A stretch of 64,000 nt of DNA from Spirosoma sp. SC4-14 (GCF_037201965.1 NZ_CP147518.1:6689001-6753000), one strand, 5' to 3'; shown: positions 16,524-27,061, counted from the stretch's first letter. Program-made: numbers and translations. The notes: generated by a model from the sequence alone, not told the origin.

Positions 16524-17894
16524 ATGGAATCACTTTTTTCTGAAATTTTCCCAGCCGCCGATAAGTCAGTGTGGCTGAATCAGGTGCTGAACGAAAGCAA
16601 ACCCAGCCGTGCTGGTACTTCCGAATCAATTGAATCGATTTATGAAGCCTTACGCTGGCCTACTGCCGAAGGCTTTACGGTTGAGCCATACTACACGCCC
16701 GACGATTTAGCTTCTCTTCCGCTCCACCGTATTCAGCAGGCACAAAAGCAAACACCGGGTTGGCTAACAGCGCCGACCTATACCGTTACCGACGAAAAGG
16801 CAGGTAACCTGGCAATCCATCAGGCTATTCAGAATGGTGCAGATGCTCTTGTTTTATCGTTGAAAAAACGACCCGCGCTGAGTAGCGATATGCAGTTGCT
16901 GGCACGATTGCTCGATGGAATAAAACTTAGTGAAACACCCATTTTTTTCAAGACAAATGATGCCCTAAAGCTGGTTGAAACACTTGACCATATTGCCCCC
17001 TACCAGATCAAAGGCGGTTTGCTATACGATCTGCCAAACCAATCGGTACAAGAATACGGCCAGACAATTGCTACTGTAACGCGAGCCACCGCCAGCTCGC
17101 CACACTTTTACACGATTTGCGCCAGTAGTCATTCGTTTCATAATGCCGGAGCTACGGCTTCGCAGGAGTTGGCTTTTACACTCGCTTATCTTGCCGATTT
17201 ATACGACTACCTGACTGATTCCGGGTTATCAATTGAACAACTCATTGCCAAAACCATGCTATCGGTGGCAGTCGGGACCAGTTATTTTATGGAGATTGCC
17301 AAACTGCGGGCGCTCCGGGTTCTGTTTAACCGACTATGCAGTTTCTACACGCCAGGCAACCCTGGCGTGTTTGTTCATGCACAGACCTCTACGTTTTACA
17401 ATGCTACGGCAACACCCTATACAAATATGCTGCGGGCCACAGCAGAAGCCATGGCCGCCGTTGTAGGCGGTTGCAACGCCTTAACCATACCTCCGTATGA
17501 TACCGTTCTCGGGCAGTCAGGCTCTGAGTTTTCTGACCGCATTGCTCGAAATATATCGATTCTGCTTAAAGAAGAAAGCCATCTGGACAAAGTTGCCGAT
17601 CCGTCGGCAGGAGCCTACTACATCGAAAGCCTGACCAATCAACTGACAGAATCGGCCTGGTTACTGTTTCTGGATGTTGAAAAACAGGGCGGTTATGAAC
17701 AGACAATGACCAGCGGTTTTATTAAGCAGAAAATCGATCAGGCCTATCAGACAAAAGTCGAAGCCATTCGCAACGGAAACGTAATCGTCGGCGTCACAAA
17801 GTTCCGATCCGATGAAGGAATTAGCGTCAACATTGCAGAAGAAACCAAGGCTGACTCATTACCCGTTCGGCGGTTAGCCAGCGAATTCGAATAA
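16524..17894 (+). CDS. mutA: Methylmalonyl-CoA mutase small (beta) subunit
   Basis: This 456-residue protein is the non-catalytic partner of the cobalamin-dependent mutase that interconverts succinyl-CoA and (R)-methylmalonyl-CoA. It keeps the TIM-barrel mutase framework ([40 protein letters not shown]) but ends before any B12-binding domain, as expected for a small subunit. The large subunit starts 12 bases downstream, so the two form an operon. Confidence 0.93.
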   Translation: MESLFSEIFPAADKSVWLNQVLNESKPSRAGTSESIESIYEALRWPTAEGFTVEPYYTPDDLASLPLHRIQQAQKQTPGWLTAPTYTVTDEKAGNLAIHQAIQNGADALVLSLKKRPALSSDMQLLARLLDGIKLSETPIFFKTNDALKLVETLDHIAPYQIKGGLLYDLPNQSVQEYGQTIATVTRATASSPHFYTICASSHSFHNAGATASQELAFTLAYLADLYDYLTDSGLSIEQLIAKTMLSVAVGTSYFMEIAKLRALRVLFNRLCSFYTPGNPGVFVHAQTSTFYNATATPYTNMLRATAEAMAAVVGGCNALTIPPYDTVLGQSGSEFSDRIARNISILLKEESHLDKVADPSAGAYYIESLTNQLTESAWLLFLDVEKQGGYEQTMTSGFIKQKIDQAYQTKVEAIRNGNVIVGVTKFRSDEGISVNIAEETKADSLPVRRLASEFE

Positions 17895-17906
17895 ACCCAA
17901 CCCGCC

Positions 17907-20039
17907 ATGAAACCCGACTTCGCACAGATACTTAATTCAACAGCAACTACCGGCAAGGAGCCAACGGCCACAAAACCATTCACGACTGCCGAAGGCATTA
18001 AGCTAAAGCCGCATTTTATGGCCGACGATGTAGAGCGCTACTATCTGGGAACATTACAGGCTGGAGTACCACCATTTCTGCGTGGGCCTTATGCCAGTAT
18101 GTATGTGAGGCAACCGTGGACAATTCGGCAATATGCAGGTTTTTCAACAGCCGAAGCGTCGAATGCCTTTTATCGGCGTAATCTGGCGGCCGGGCAAAAA
18201 GGGCTGTCGGTTGCATTCGATCTGGCCACGCATCGGGGCTACGATTCCGATCATCCGCGCGTTGTGGGCGATGTCGGCAAGGCAGGTGTAGCCATCGATA
18301 CGGTGGAGGATATGAAAATTCTGTTCAATCAGATTCCGCTCGATCAGATGTCGGTATCGATGACCATGAACGGCGCGGTTATACCAATCATGGCATTTTA
18401 TATCGTAGCTGCCCAAGAACAGGGCGTTTCCCCCGAAAAGCTATCGGGTACGATTCAGAACGATATTCTGAAAGAGTTCATGGTACGGAATACCTACATC
18501 TACCCGCCCGAACCGTCGATGCGCATTGTGGGCGATATTTTTGCCTATACGAGCCAGCACATGCCCCGGTTCAACTCCATCAGTATTAGTGGCTACCATA
18601 TGCACGAAGCAGGCGCACCCGCTCAGCTTGAGTTGGCTTATACGCTGGCCGATGGGCTCGAATATATTCGAACAGGCTTACGGGCTGGAATGAAAATCGA
18701 TGATTTTGCCCCGCGGCTGTCGTTTTTCTGGGGAATCGGCATGAATCACTTTATGGAGATTGCCAAACTACGGGCAGGACGGCTGCTATGGGCTAAAATT
18801 GTTCGGCAGTTCGATCCGAAAAATCCAAAATCGATGGCGTTGCGGACCCACTGCCAAACATCGGGCTATAGCCTTACCGAGCAGGACCCGTTTAACAATG
18901 TTGCCCGAACAACCATCGAAGCCACAGCGGCTGTGCTGGGCGGCACGCAGAGTCTACATACCAACTCTCTCGACGAAGCCATTGCCCTGCCTACCGACTT
19001 TTCGGCACGAATCGCCCGCAATACCCAGCTTTATCTGCAACATGAAACCGATATTACCCGCGCTATCGACCCGTGGGGCGGCTCCTACTACGTTGAGTTT
19101 CTAACAACCGAACTGGTCGAAAAAGCCTGGGCACTAATTGACGAAGTCGAGCAGCTTGGCGGCATGACCAAAGCCATCGAAACGGGCCTTCCCAAACTTC
19201 GTATCGAAGAAGCAGCAGCCCGAAAGCAAGCCCGAATCGACAGTGGCAAAGATGTTATTGTGGGTGTCAATCGCTACAGGCCCGAATCAGAAACCGAAAT
19301 TGAGCTGCTCGACATCGACAACCAGGCCGTTCGTGAAGCGCAAATCAAACGCCTGAACGATGTGAAGGCAACGCGCCATAACCAGAACGTAGCGCAGGCT
19401 CTTGAGGCCCTTACAAAAGCCGCCGAAAACCGAACATCGAAAACCGAAAACCTTCTCGCTCTTGCCATCGAAGCCGCTCGGGAACGAGCCACGCTTGGCG
19501 AAATTTCTGATGCTATGGAAAAAGCATTTGGCCGTCATAAAGCCACTATCCGCGCCGTATCGGGTGTTTATTCGGCCGAAGTGTCGGACGATGAAAATTT
19601 CCGACTGGCCCGCGAACTGAGCAACCGCTTTGCCGAACTCGATGGCCGCCGTCCGCGTATTCTGGTTGCCAAAATGGGCCAGGATGGTCACGACCGGGGT
19701 GCCAAAGTTATTGCTACCAGCTTCGCTGATCTGGGCTTCGATGTCGATATGGGGCCGTTGTTTCAGACACCAGCCGAAGTTGCCAAGCAGGCTGCCGAAA
19801 ACGATGTACATATCGTAGGTGTATCGAGTCTGGCAGCAGGCCATAAAACACTAGTTCCGCAGTTGATAGAGGAACTCAAAAAAATTGGCCGCGACGATAT
19901 CATGGTTATTGCGGGCGGGGTCATACCCGCTCAGGACTATCAGTTTCTGTATGATGCGGGTGTTAAAGGCATATTTGGCCCCGGCACCATCATTTCGGTA
20001 GCTGCCCAGAAGATACTCAGGGAATTGATGCAGGACTAA
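17907..20039 (+). CDS. mutB: Methylmalonyl-CoA mutase large (alpha) subunit
   Basis: The 710-residue catalytic subunit has the N-terminal barrel with [20 protein letters not shown] and [16 protein letters not shown], and a C-terminal cobalamin domain with the base-on ligand motif D593-x-H595-x-x-G598 in [12 protein letters not shown], followed by [14 protein letters not shown]. It acts in propionate/succinate interconversion in the cytoplasm. No meaB chaperone or epimerase gene follows; a decayed Uma2 gene begins within three bases of the stop. Confidence 0.97.
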   Translation: MKPDFAQILNSTATTGKEPTATKPFTTAEGIKLKPHFMADDVERYYLGTLQAGVPPFLRGPYASMYVRQPWTIRQYAGFSTAEASNAFYRRNLAAGQKGLSVAFDLATHRGYDSDHPRVVGDVGKAGVAIDTVEDMKILFNQIPLDQMSVSMTMNGAVIPIMAFYIVAAQEQGVSPEKLSGTIQNDILKEFMVRNTYIYPPEPSMRIVGDIFAYTSQHMPRFNSISISGYHMHEAGAPAQLELAYTLADGLEYIRTGLRAGMKIDDFAPRLSFFWGIGMNHFMEIAKLRAGRLLWAKIVRQFDPKNPKSMALRTHCQTSGYSLTEQDPFNNVARTTIEATAAVLGGTQSLHTNSLDEAIALPTDFSARIARNTQLYLQHETDITRAIDPWGGSYYVEFLTTELVEKAWALIDEVEQLGGMTKAIETGLPKLRIEEAAARKQARIDSGKDVIVGVNRYRPESETEIELLDIDNQAVREAQIKRLNDVKATRHNQNVAQALEALTKAAENRTSKTENLLALAIEAARERATLGEISDAMEKAFGRHKATIRAVSGVYSAEVSDDENFRLARELSNRFAELDGRRPRILVAKMGQDGHDRGAKVIATSFADLGFDVDMGPLFQTPAEVAKQAAENDVHIVGVSSLAAGHKTLVPQLIEELKKIGRDDIMVIAGGVIPAQDYQFLYDAGVKGIFGPGTIISVAAQKILRELMQD

Positions 20040-20041
20040 GT

Positions 20042-20603
20042 TTTTCGTATCTTCACCAACACCGATGCCTAACTGACGATGAAAAAGCCGAATTTATTAA
20101 CGGCGAAGTCATTATGCATGCGCCTGTCAAACGAAAGCACCTCCGCGCTTGCCATAACCTGACGACTTTATTACGCGTTTACGTACAGGCAAATTGTTTA
20201 GGCGAAGTTGATTCTGAAAAGGCAATGGTTTCGCTGACTCGTAATGACTATAAGCCCGGCATTTGCTTCTGGCGTAAAGAAGTAGCGGATACGTTCGATG
20301 ATGAAACGGTGTAACATCCGGCACCAGCTCTGGCTGTCGAGATTCTGTCGAAAGGAACAGCTAAACGCGAACGAAGCAACTCCCGTTGAGGATATAAAAT
20401 TTGACGATTATGCCGCTCTGGGTATCCGCAAATACTGGCTTGTCGATCCAGCCCGGCAAACGGTCGAACAGTTTCGGCTGGACGAAGAATTTACTGAGCA
20501 ACTAGTCCATATTTCCTCTTCGGCTGCTGAATCTGGTTTATGCACGCTACCTAAACGGTCGATAAGTTTTAGCACCATTAACCGACTTTTTCATGTTACG
20601 TGA
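20042..20603 (+). pseudogene. Decayed Uma2-family (DUF820) endonuclease gene
   Basis: Uma2 proteins are PD-(D/E)XK nuclease-fold proteins common in multi-copy sets. The reading frame from 20042 encodes LTDDEKAEFINGEVIMHAPVKRKH and continues through a body typical of the family (LTRNDYKPGICFWRKEVADTF) up to a TAA at 20312-20314. After that stop the same frame continues with HPAPALAVEILSKGTAKRER, then a second stop and a frame change lead into FDDYAALGIRKYWLVDPARQTVEQFRL. The N-terminus is also missing, since the mutB stop adjoins the remnant. The gene is therefore broken by a nonsense codon, a frameshift and a 5' truncation. Confidence 0.85.
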
Positions 20604-20620
20604 TTACCTACAAACTCCCT

Positions 20621-21253
20621 ATGAATATGAAAATCGGAATTATTGGAGCCGGTCATATTGGCCACACCTTAGCCCGGCTATTTGTTCGGGCAGGCCACGA
20701 AGTCGCCCTAAGCAATTCGCGCGGCCCGGAATCGCTGAACGACATTATCAACGAGCTTGGTCCTGATGCACACGCCGACACGATCGATAATGCAGCCGCC
20801 TTTGGCGAAGTTATTCTACTGGCTGTTCCCTGGCGTTCGCCGGAAGCATTACCTCACCCCGACCTGGTGGCCAATAAAATTGTTATCGACGCCATGAACC
20901 CCTATGCAGCCGATTCAACAATTATCGATTTAGGCGACTCGACATCAAGCGAAGAAATAGCCCACCGGCTACCCGATACGCGGCTCGTTAAGGCGTTCAA
21001 TACGATCTGGTATAAACACCTGGCCGAACACAGCGACTCGTCGAAACCTGCCGAAGAACGGCTGAGCATCTGTATGGCCAGCGATGATCCAAATGCCAAA
21101 ATGATTATAGCTGGCCTCATCAATAATATTGGGTTTACGGCTGTAGATGCTGGCTTATTACGCGAGGGTGGTCGAAAGCTTCAACCAGATTCGCCCATAT
21201 ATGGCAAAATTTTAACGCCTGCAGAAGCTCAGTATGCACTGAGCAATTTCTGA
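20621..21253 (+). CDS. NADPH-dependent F420 reductase-like oxidoreductase
   Basis: A 210-residue protein with an N-terminal Rossmann motif (IGIIGAGHIGHTLARLF), then SNSRGPESL, which suits NADP-phosphate binding, and VKAFNTIWYKHLAEH in the catalytic half. This is the F420_oxidored / NADP-oxidoreductase coenzyme-binding family; many members outside actinobacteria and archaea do not use F420, so the cofactor partner is uncertain. A GTG at 20600 would add seven residues; the ATG at 20621 is preferred. Confidence 0.82.
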   Translation: MNMKIGIIGAGHIGHTLARLFVRAGHEVALSNSRGPESLNDIINELGPDAHADTIDNAAAFGEVILLAVPWRSPEALPHPDLVANKIVIDAMNPYAADSTIIDLGDSTSSEEIAHRLPDTRLVKAFNTIWYKHLAEHSDSSKPAEERLSICMASDDPNAKMIIAGLINNIGFTAVDAGLLREGGRKLQPDSPIYGKILTPAEAQYALSNF

Positions 21254-21260
21254 TAAACAA

Positions 21261-21290
21261 CGAAGACCGCCTTTGCAAAGGCGGTCTTCG
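21261..21290. terminator. Perfect 30-base palindrome between convergent genes
   Basis: The 15-base half-site CGAAGACCGCCTTTG is followed directly by its exact reverse complement. It lies between two genes that point at each other and most likely terminates both, although flanking T-tracts are weak. Confidence 0.65.
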
Positions 21291-21326
21291 TCAAACGAAT
21301 CATTGAAACCGATAACTAGCTATCGT

Positions 21327-23339
21327 TCAGTATTTATTGACAATTGAATCGGGCAAAAATTTCACGTCGATACCCGTTGCTTTCATCAGATTGGCCCGGT
21401 TGTTAGGTCCATCGGCATAGGCCGGATTAACTACCATCGATCGGTTATAGTAATACGAAGCCAGTTCCAGTTTCTGCCGGTTATTCTGATTAAACCCTTC
21501 AGTCTGATAAATTACGCCAAGATTGTTATAGGCAGGTGCATAGGCATTGGCAGCCCGTATGGTTTGCTTATAATAATACTTGGCCGAATCGACATTCGGG
21601 ATAATTTTCTGGAATACATACGCCATTGAAAAATAGGCTTCACCAAAATTAGGATAGATCCGGGTCGACTGCTGAAGGTGATCCAGCGCCCAACGGCCGT
21701 GTTTATTGGCATGGGCAATATTGGTATCGATCAGTGTCTGCGCCTTTTTGATCTGCTCGGGAGACGGTTTGGGCTTAATGGCATTGGTTGCGTTGGCAAT
21801 CGAATCGGCTTTGGTTCGATCTTTCAGTCCTTTTTCAATCCATTCGTTGGCGACATGCCGCTGTACCTGACAGCTATTGGGCGCATACGGCAAGGCCGAA
21901 TTGAACAGAATAAAATTGTTTTCCCAATCGCGATTTCGTTCAACGGTCTTGAAAGCATAAAGTCCTGTTACCAGGGCCATTATGCCTAGCACAGGCGCAT
22001 AACGGGTCAGGAGTGGCTTTGCCGTTGATTCAGTACTCCCGGCCGGTTTAACCAATAGTTTCTGTAGGGCCCAGATCAGAATAAAGCCAAAGCCCATAAC
22101 AGCCGCATAGGCAAACCGTTCGGCAAAAATACCGCCCCGCAACCAGATAAAACCCAGACCGGGAGCCATCGTAACAAAAAACCAGAACAGGCCAAAGCCC
22201 CAGAGGGTGCGCTTCATAAAACCTTTCCAGGCAAGCCAGGCCATACCTACAAAGGCAAAGAAACCAGCCCAGGTTAACAGATCGCCTTTACCCCCCGATG
22301 GAATAACATTGTATGAATAATCATAGACCAATGGATGGGGAAAAACCAACAGCCGGAGATAATAGATCAGAAACTTAAAGGTGGTCGATTTCTGCGTTTT
22401 TTCGATCGCATACGGATAGTTCGCCCAGTCGACGGGAGGATTGCCGCTCAGGGTGCCGATCATTTTCTGTTTCTGATAGAAAAATAATGCCGTAACAAGC
22501 AGAAATGGCCACAGACTAATCATCGACTGCCATACATTCCGGCGCGCAAACCAATATTGCATGGCCGGAATCAGAGCCAAACTGACAATAGACGACTCTT
22601 TCGAGAGGAACGCCAGATAAAGCGATACGCAGGCTCCGGCAATCCAGCCCCGCTGTTTTGTTTCCAGATACCGCCAGTACGATAGCAGCATCAACGAAAT
22701 AAACATAAAGCTCAGGATTTCGTCGCGACCTTTAATATTCGCCACAATTTCGGTATGGATGGGATGAGCCATAAAAACTACCCCAATCAGAAAAGCAGTA
22801 ATCGTTTGCCCCGGCAACCATTTCTGTAATAAAGCACCAATTGCCAAACCAGTTATGGCATACAGGATTGCATTAATTACATGGCTGATATTCGGGTTAT
22901 CCTTAAAGTATTCCTGCTCAACAGCAAACGTGATGAGCGACAACGGCCGGTAGTAGCCCAGCGAAATATTACTGAAGTGCCAGAACTCAGTTCGTAGCAA
23001 GTCTGGAATTCCAGCCAGCCCTTTTTTCACAAACAGATTTTGGCCTACAGCCGCAATATCGTCGAGCGCATACTGATGCCCAAACGTATTTACATACAGC
23101 AGAAAACCAAGTAGTGCCAGCGCTGCCAGCGGCCACCATACCACCGGACGTTTTTCGATAGGCAGATCAGTTGTATCGGCAGATTTGGGAGTTGCTTGAC
23201 GAACGGGGGGCCGCATCGTAGTCTCTGTAGTACGATTAGCAACCGGACGACTGGCAGAGGGAGTCAGAGCAGGTTTAGGAGCAACCGGGCGGTTTGGCCG
23301 ATCCTGACCTGGCCCTGAAGGTTGTTTTTTTTTAGCCAT
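21327..23339 (-). CDS. TMTC-like membrane glycosyltransferase with TPR tail
   Basis: A 670-residue protein. Residues 1-65 are a proline-rich, basic cytoplasmic tail. About ten membrane segments follow, then a soluble C-terminal third from about residue 480 with helical TPR-like repeats (FGEAYFSMAYVFQ, YAPAYNNLGVIYQ). The loop after the first membrane segment has ALDDIAAV, and later segments read YYRPLSLI and MAHPIHTEIVANIKGRDEIL, the arrangement seen in TMTC-type GT-C O-mannosyltransferases. It may transfer a sugar from a lipid carrier to exported proteins. Donor and acceptor are not evident. Confidence 0.75.
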   Translation of the reverse strand: MAKKKQPSGPGQDRPNRPVAPKPALTPSASRPVANRTTETTMRPPVRQATPKSADTTDLPIEKRPVVWWPLAALALLGFLLYVNTFGHQYALDDIAAVGQNLFVKKGLAGIPDLLRTEFWHFSNISLGYYRPLSLITFAVEQEYFKDNPNISHVINAILYAITGLAIGALLQKWLPGQTITAFLIGVVFMAHPIHTEIVANIKGRDEILSFMFISLMLLSYWRYLETKQRGWIAGACVSLYLAFLSKESSIVSLALIPAMQYWFARRNVWQSMISLWPFLLVTALFFYQKQKMIGTLSGNPPVDWANYPYAIEKTQKSTTFKFLIYYLRLLVFPHPLVYDYSYNVIPSGGKGDLLTWAGFFAFVGMAWLAWKGFMKRTLWGFGLFWFFVTMAPGLGFIWLRGGIFAERFAYAAVMGFGFILIWALQKLLVKPAGSTESTAKPLLTRYAPVLGIMALVTGLYAFKTVERNRDWENNFILFNSALPYAPNSCQVQRHVANEWIEKGLKDRTKADSIANATNAIKPKPSPEQIKKAQTLIDTNIAHANKHGRWALDHLQQSTRIYPNFGEAYFSMAYVFQKIIPNVDSAKYYYKQTIRAANAYAPAYNNLGVIYQTEGFNQNNRQKLELASYYYNRSMVVNPAYADGPNNRANLMKATGIDVKFLPDSIVNKY

Positions 23340-23458
23340 AACAGCAGGTAACTCGTCTTTTTTATGGGCAATTTTTAGGGAAATTTGTAGTTACTTAGCT
23401 AATCACACAGGCCAAGTAGATTCTTTTCTCTTTTTCTCACAGGTAAAGTTCCGCAAGA

Positions 23459-24343
23459 ATGTCAGTAAAATCAATCCAGATGCCTTATCATCTTAAAAGT
23501 ATTCTTGCTGGACTTAGTTTACTTATGGTGCTCGGCGGCTGTTTACGAACCGCAACACCAGGTTCGACAGGCCGGGGCTCAACCGAACCTACCCGCGATG
23601 ATAACCTGGCACTGGGCAATCCAAGTGGCGCTTCGACCAACACCCCCGACAATTATTTGCTCGTCAGATCGGCTTATGTAGTGTCGTACAGCAAAAGCCG
23701 GGGCATTGCAAACTGGGTAAGCTGGCACCTGAGCTCAGCCTGGAAAGGCGATAGCAAACGAACCAACGATTTTCGACCCGATGCTGCTCTGCCCACAGGC
23801 TGGTATGTTGCCCGGCCATCAGAGTATACCAATACGGGTTTCGACCGTGGACACCTCTGCCCTTCCGACGATCGTGATGGATCGCCCGAAGACAATGCCG
23901 CTACCTTTCTTCTAACCAACATCGTGCCACAAGCCCCCCGACACAACCGCGAAGTTTGGAAAAATCTGGAAGATTACGAACGCCAACTAATCACATCGGG
24001 TAACGAGGTATACGTTATTGCTGGTACATATGGTACTGGAGGCACCGGCCAGAACGGCTATGCAACCAAACTTGCCAATGGTAAGCTGACCGTTCCGGCA
24101 ACGCTCTGGAAGATTATTATTGTGCTTCCAACCGACTCTAACGATGCCGAACGCGTTTCTACCGATACCCGCATCATAGCGGTAAATATTCCTAACAATC
24201 AAACCGCTGCCGATAAACCCTGGCGCGCTTATCTAACAAGCGTCGATGCACTGGAAGAGTTAACTGGCTACAATTTTCTCTCAAATGTTCCTACTGGAAT
24301 CCAGCGAATTATTGAAGCAAGAATCGACGGCAGCAACAGTTAA
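23459..24343 (+). CDS. DNA/RNA non-specific endonuclease, lipoprotein
   Basis: A 294-residue exported nuclease of the beta-beta-alpha metal (NUC1) family. A lipobox, LGGC, puts the lipidated cysteine at residue 28. The catalytic motif is [14 protein letters not shown], and the metal-binding asparagine lies in [22 protein letters not shown] later ATG at 23480 would also keep the signal. Such enzymes degrade external DNA and RNA for nutrition or defence. It is divergent from the TMTC-like gene across 119 bases. Confidence 0.9.
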   Translation: MSVKSIQMPYHLKSILAGLSLLMVLGGCLRTATPGSTGRGSTEPTRDDNLALGNPSGASTNTPDNYLLVRSAYVVSYSKSRGIANWVSWHLSSAWKGDSKRTNDFRPDAALPTGWYVARPSEYTNTGFDRGHLCPSDDRDGSPEDNAATFLLTNIVPQAPRHNREVWKNLEDYERQLITSGNEVYVIAGTYGTGGTGQNGYATKLANGKLTVPATLWKIIIVLPTDSNDAERVSTDTRIIAVNIPNNQTAADKPWRAYLTSVDALEELTGYNFLSNVPTGIQRIIEARIDGSNS

Positions 24344-24369
24344 AAAACGTACTTCACAGCAACGGTTTT

Positions 24370-24407
24370 CTAACAAAAAAGCGGACGAACGTCCGCTTTT
24401 TTGTTAG
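24370..24407. terminator. Bidirectional rho-independent terminator
   Basis: An 18-base perfect stem with a 2-base loop: CTAACAAAAAAGCGGACG and its reverse complement. An A6 run in the left arm and a T6 run in the right arm make it work for both the nuclease gene and the convergent desaturase gene. The right arm overlaps the desaturase stop codon. Confidence 0.88.
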
Positions 24408-25471
24408 GGCATAGCAACTTCCAAGGGTACTTCTACCGGAATTCGTTGCGTACGATGCCTCAATACGGCAATAGCTTCGGCCTCATCGGCGAAACTTCCG
24501 TTTACATTAACCATATGCCGGGCCAGCACATCATAGCGCTTTCGCATGAGCAAAAAGAATATTTGCAGAAAATCCAGTCCATCGAAAATAATAGCCTGAT
24601 TTTGAGCATATTTATCGATCGTTTTCTGAAAAAAAGTTGGATGTTCTGTCCAGTGCATACCGGGCCTAACGTGGTGGCTAATATGATAGCCATCATTCCA
24701 GCATTTTTTATTGTATTTCACATTGATGCACGTAATGCTGTTTTTATAGGCATTTCCGGGGTCGTCTATATCAACAAAAGCGTGTTGTGTCCAGTTGCCC
24801 ATCATGGCAATCAGTCGATAAATAACCAGCGGCAGCAAAAAAACGAGCACCGTGGCCGGCCAGTTGATGAAACATAAAATGGCACAAATTATCCCAAACG
24901 TGATTTCGCCGGTCATGGCACGACTAGCCAGTTTTGTCCGATTTTTCCGGCGCAGGTAGCCTAATAAATTGTGCACACCCAGCACAAAAAACTGCCCAAA
25001 ATAGCTCAGAAAGCTTCGGAACGAATCTCGTTGAAACGCCATTGTACTGCTATCATCGTCTTCAAGATTGTTTTCGGGGTGGTGCATACCGATATGATGG
25101 CTGTAGTAGGTTTCGGGGGTATGCCCAAAAAACGGAGCCAGCACCCACGGCAGGTAATTGTTGAGCCAGGAATATTCCGGTTTAAAAAATGGGCGATGGC
25201 TGGTGCAATGAAGCATCAGGCCAAATGGGCCTTTAAACACAAAATTGCTGATATAGAAATGAACGGCAGCTACTGCCCACCAGACCCAGCCGGTCACAAA
25301 AGGCATAAACAGCAGTATTGCCAGCGGAATCAGGGTTAAGCTTATACGAATTGTTAGGTATACGAACGGTAAATCACGTTCGTCTTTAATATATTTTAAG
25401 AAATATTGATCAAGCTGGTTATAAGTTCGACCCGTAAATGTCGGGTCATGAATAGCACCCAGTACTTTCAT
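24404..25471 (-). CDS. Membrane fatty acid desaturase-family protein
   Basis: A 355-residue membrane protein with the three histidine clusters of di-iron desaturases/hydroxylases: HCTSHR, YSHHIGMHH and a C-terminal YHISHHVRPGMHW. At least four hydrophobic segments lie between them. It would introduce a double bond or hydroxyl into a lipid acyl chain in the inner membrane; regiospecificity cannot be read from sequence. It is transcribed alone, with terminators on both sides. Confidence 0.85.
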   Translation of the reverse strand: MKVLGAIHDPTFTGRTYNQLDQYFLKYIKDERDLPFVYLTIRISLTLIPLAILLFMPFVTGWVWWAVAAVHFYISNFVFKGPFGLMLHCTSHRPFFKPEYSWLNNYLPWVLAPFFGHTPETYYSHHIGMHHPENNLEDDDSSTMAFQRDSFRSFLSYFGQFFVLGVHNLLGYLRRKNRTKLASRAMTGEITFGIICAILCFINWPATVLVFLLPLVIYRLIAMMGNWTQHAFVDIDDPGNAYKNSITCINVKYNKKCWNDGYHISHHVRPGMHWTEHPTFFQKTIDKYAQNQAIIFDGLDFLQIFFLLMRKRYDVLARHMVNVNGSFADEAEAIAVLRHRTQRIPVEVPLEVAMP

Positions 25472-25503
25472 TGACTATACGGTGGTTAAAAGGTTAAGTA
25501 GTT

Positions 25504-25555
25504 AAAAAAATAGGGCAGTTCCGATTGGTCTGTATCGACAATCGAAACTGCCCTA
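25504..25555 (-). terminator. Rho-independent terminator of the gnd-like gene
   Basis: Arms 25511-25527 (TAGGGCAGTTCCGATTG) and 25539-25555 pair at 16 of 17 positions, and on the minus strand the hairpin is followed by a T7 run. It lies downstream of the gnd-like gene and upstream of the desaturase. Confidence 0.85.
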
Positions 25556-25693
25556 ATTATATGGATAACGAAAAAAACAAATTTAAATTGGACGTTTTCG
25601 AATTAAGCGTATTATTAATTTGTTAAACGTTGAATATGTAAATCGTTCCAAGATAAAACTATCTTTCCATTAAAAGAATGCCAGATCACATTC

Positions 25694-26596
25694 TTACTCT
25701 AATTTTTTCTCAACTGCGTGACCGCCAAACTCATTTCGGAGAGCCGCTACAACCTTACCAGTAAAGGTATCATCCTGTAGTGAACGATAGCGGGTTAGCA
25801 GCGAAAGCGCAATCACTGGTGTAGGCACGCCCAGATCGAGAGCCGTTTCCAGCGTCCATTTCCCTTCGCCCGATGAGAACATTTTTCCTTTGATGCCCTC
25901 CAGTTTGGGGTCTTTGCTAAACGCATCCTGTGCAAGCTCCATTAGCCAGCCCCGAATTACCGAACCATGGCTCCACATTTTGGCAACGGCTTCAAAATCG
26001 TAGGGGAACTGGCTCTTTTCCAACACTTCAAATCCTTCGGCAATGGCCTGCATCATGCCATATTCGATTCCATTATGAACCATTTTGCAGAAGTGTCCAC
26101 TACCTGCCGGGCCAGTATACAGATAGCCGTCTTCAACCGAAACCTGCCTGAAAACCTCGTGTAGTGGTTCAATTACGTCTGGGTCACCGCCAACCATGGT
26201 ACAGGCGCCATTCAGCGCGCCACTTATGCCACCACTGGTACCGCAATCGAGAAACCCAATCCCTTTTTCTTTAAGATAAGCATGTCGACGGAGCGAATCT
26301 TTGTAATGCGAATTACCACCGTCGATCAGCACATCACCAGGTTGCAAAAAAGCCAGTAGCTGCTCAATCACTTTGTCGATAAGGGCTCCGGCCGGAATCA
26401 TCAGCCACAAAACTCGTTTTTCGGGTAGTGCATGATATAAATCTTCCAGCGAGTTCACTCCCTGGGCACCTTCCGTTTTTACGGCATCAACCAATGTCTC
26501 ATTAATGTCGTAACCAACGACCGAATGGCCATGATGAACCAGGTTACTGACAAGGTTGAACCCCATCTTTCCTAAGCCAATGAATCCTATGTGCAT
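25694..26596 (-). CDS. gnd: 6-phosphogluconate dehydrogenase, short decarboxylating type
   Basis: This enzyme oxidises and decarboxylates 6-phosphogluconate to ribulose 5-phosphate. The 300-residue protein has the Rossmann motif MHIGFIGLGKMG, the substrate segment LDCGTSGGISGALNGACTMVGG, and the catalytic lysine region GHFCKMVHNGIEYGMMQ. Its length fits the YqeC-like short class, often NAD-dependent, and not the 470-residue class. An ATG at 26605 would add three residues; 26596 puts the start directly at the Rossmann strand. It is not adjacent to zwf or other pentose-phosphate genes. Confidence 0.9.
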   Translation of the reverse strand: MHIGFIGLGKMGFNLVSNLVHHGHSVVGYDINETLVDAVKTEGAQGVNSLEDLYHALPEKRVLWLMIPAGALIDKVIEQLLAFLQPGDVLIDGGNSHYKDSLRRHAYLKEKGIGFLDCGTSGGISGALNGACTMVGGDPDVIEPLHEVFRQVSVEDGYLYTGPAGSGHFCKMVHNGIEYGMMQAIAEGFEVLEKSQFPYDFEAVAKMWSHGSVIRGWLMELAQDAFSKDPKLEGIKGKMFSSGEGKWTLETALDLGVPTPVIALSLLTRYRSLQDDTFTGKVVAALRNEFGGHAVEKKLE

Positions 26597-26677
26597 AACG
26601 TTCAATGATTTGATCAGTCAAATTGACGATTTTTTCTGAACCCTTGGGTATCTGCTGTTGCAGAGAGGCAAACTGGC

Positions 26678-27028
26678 TCAGTATGTTCTTATTACTTTAT
26701 GAATACCCCAATAAACCACAATTCCAACTACTGCCCCTATCGAATCGGCAACTAGATCTCCCCAGTCGGCACTTCGATTGATAGGGAGTATATATTGAAG
26801 TACTTCGATCAAGGCACCAAATAGAATACCAATTATCAAGGTTAGGTTTACGCGCATACCGGCCTCCGCCCAAAGTAGTGTGAAGAGCGCAAAAATGGCC
26901 ATATGCTCCAGTTTGTCGCTAATATCTGTCAGCACTTCCGGGATCTGGTCATGAGGAGCTAAACAGCCAATCAGAATAACAATGGTCCAGCCAATAGCCA
27001 GCCAGCGCACAATAGAGGAGTAGTTCAT
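26678..27028 (-). CDS. VanZ-family membrane protein
   Basis: A 116-residue protein with four hydrophobic segments. The acidic loop SDKLEHMAIFALFTLLW and the later RSADWGDLVADSIGAVVGI are typical VanZ-like signatures. The function is unknown. It follows gldF by 33 bases on the same strand and is probably part of that transcript. A vanZ-like gene near gcvH and sprA is known from other gliding Bacteroidota. Confidence 0.85.
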   Translation of the reverse strand: MNYSSIVRWLAIGWTIVILIGCLAPHDQIPEVLTDISDKLEHMAIFALFTLLWAEAGMRVNLTLIIGILFGALIEVLQYILPINRSADWGDLVADSIGAVVGIVVYWGIHKVIRTY

Positions 27029-27061
27029 TTAGTCAAAAAATCTATACCGCTTTCCTTATAG

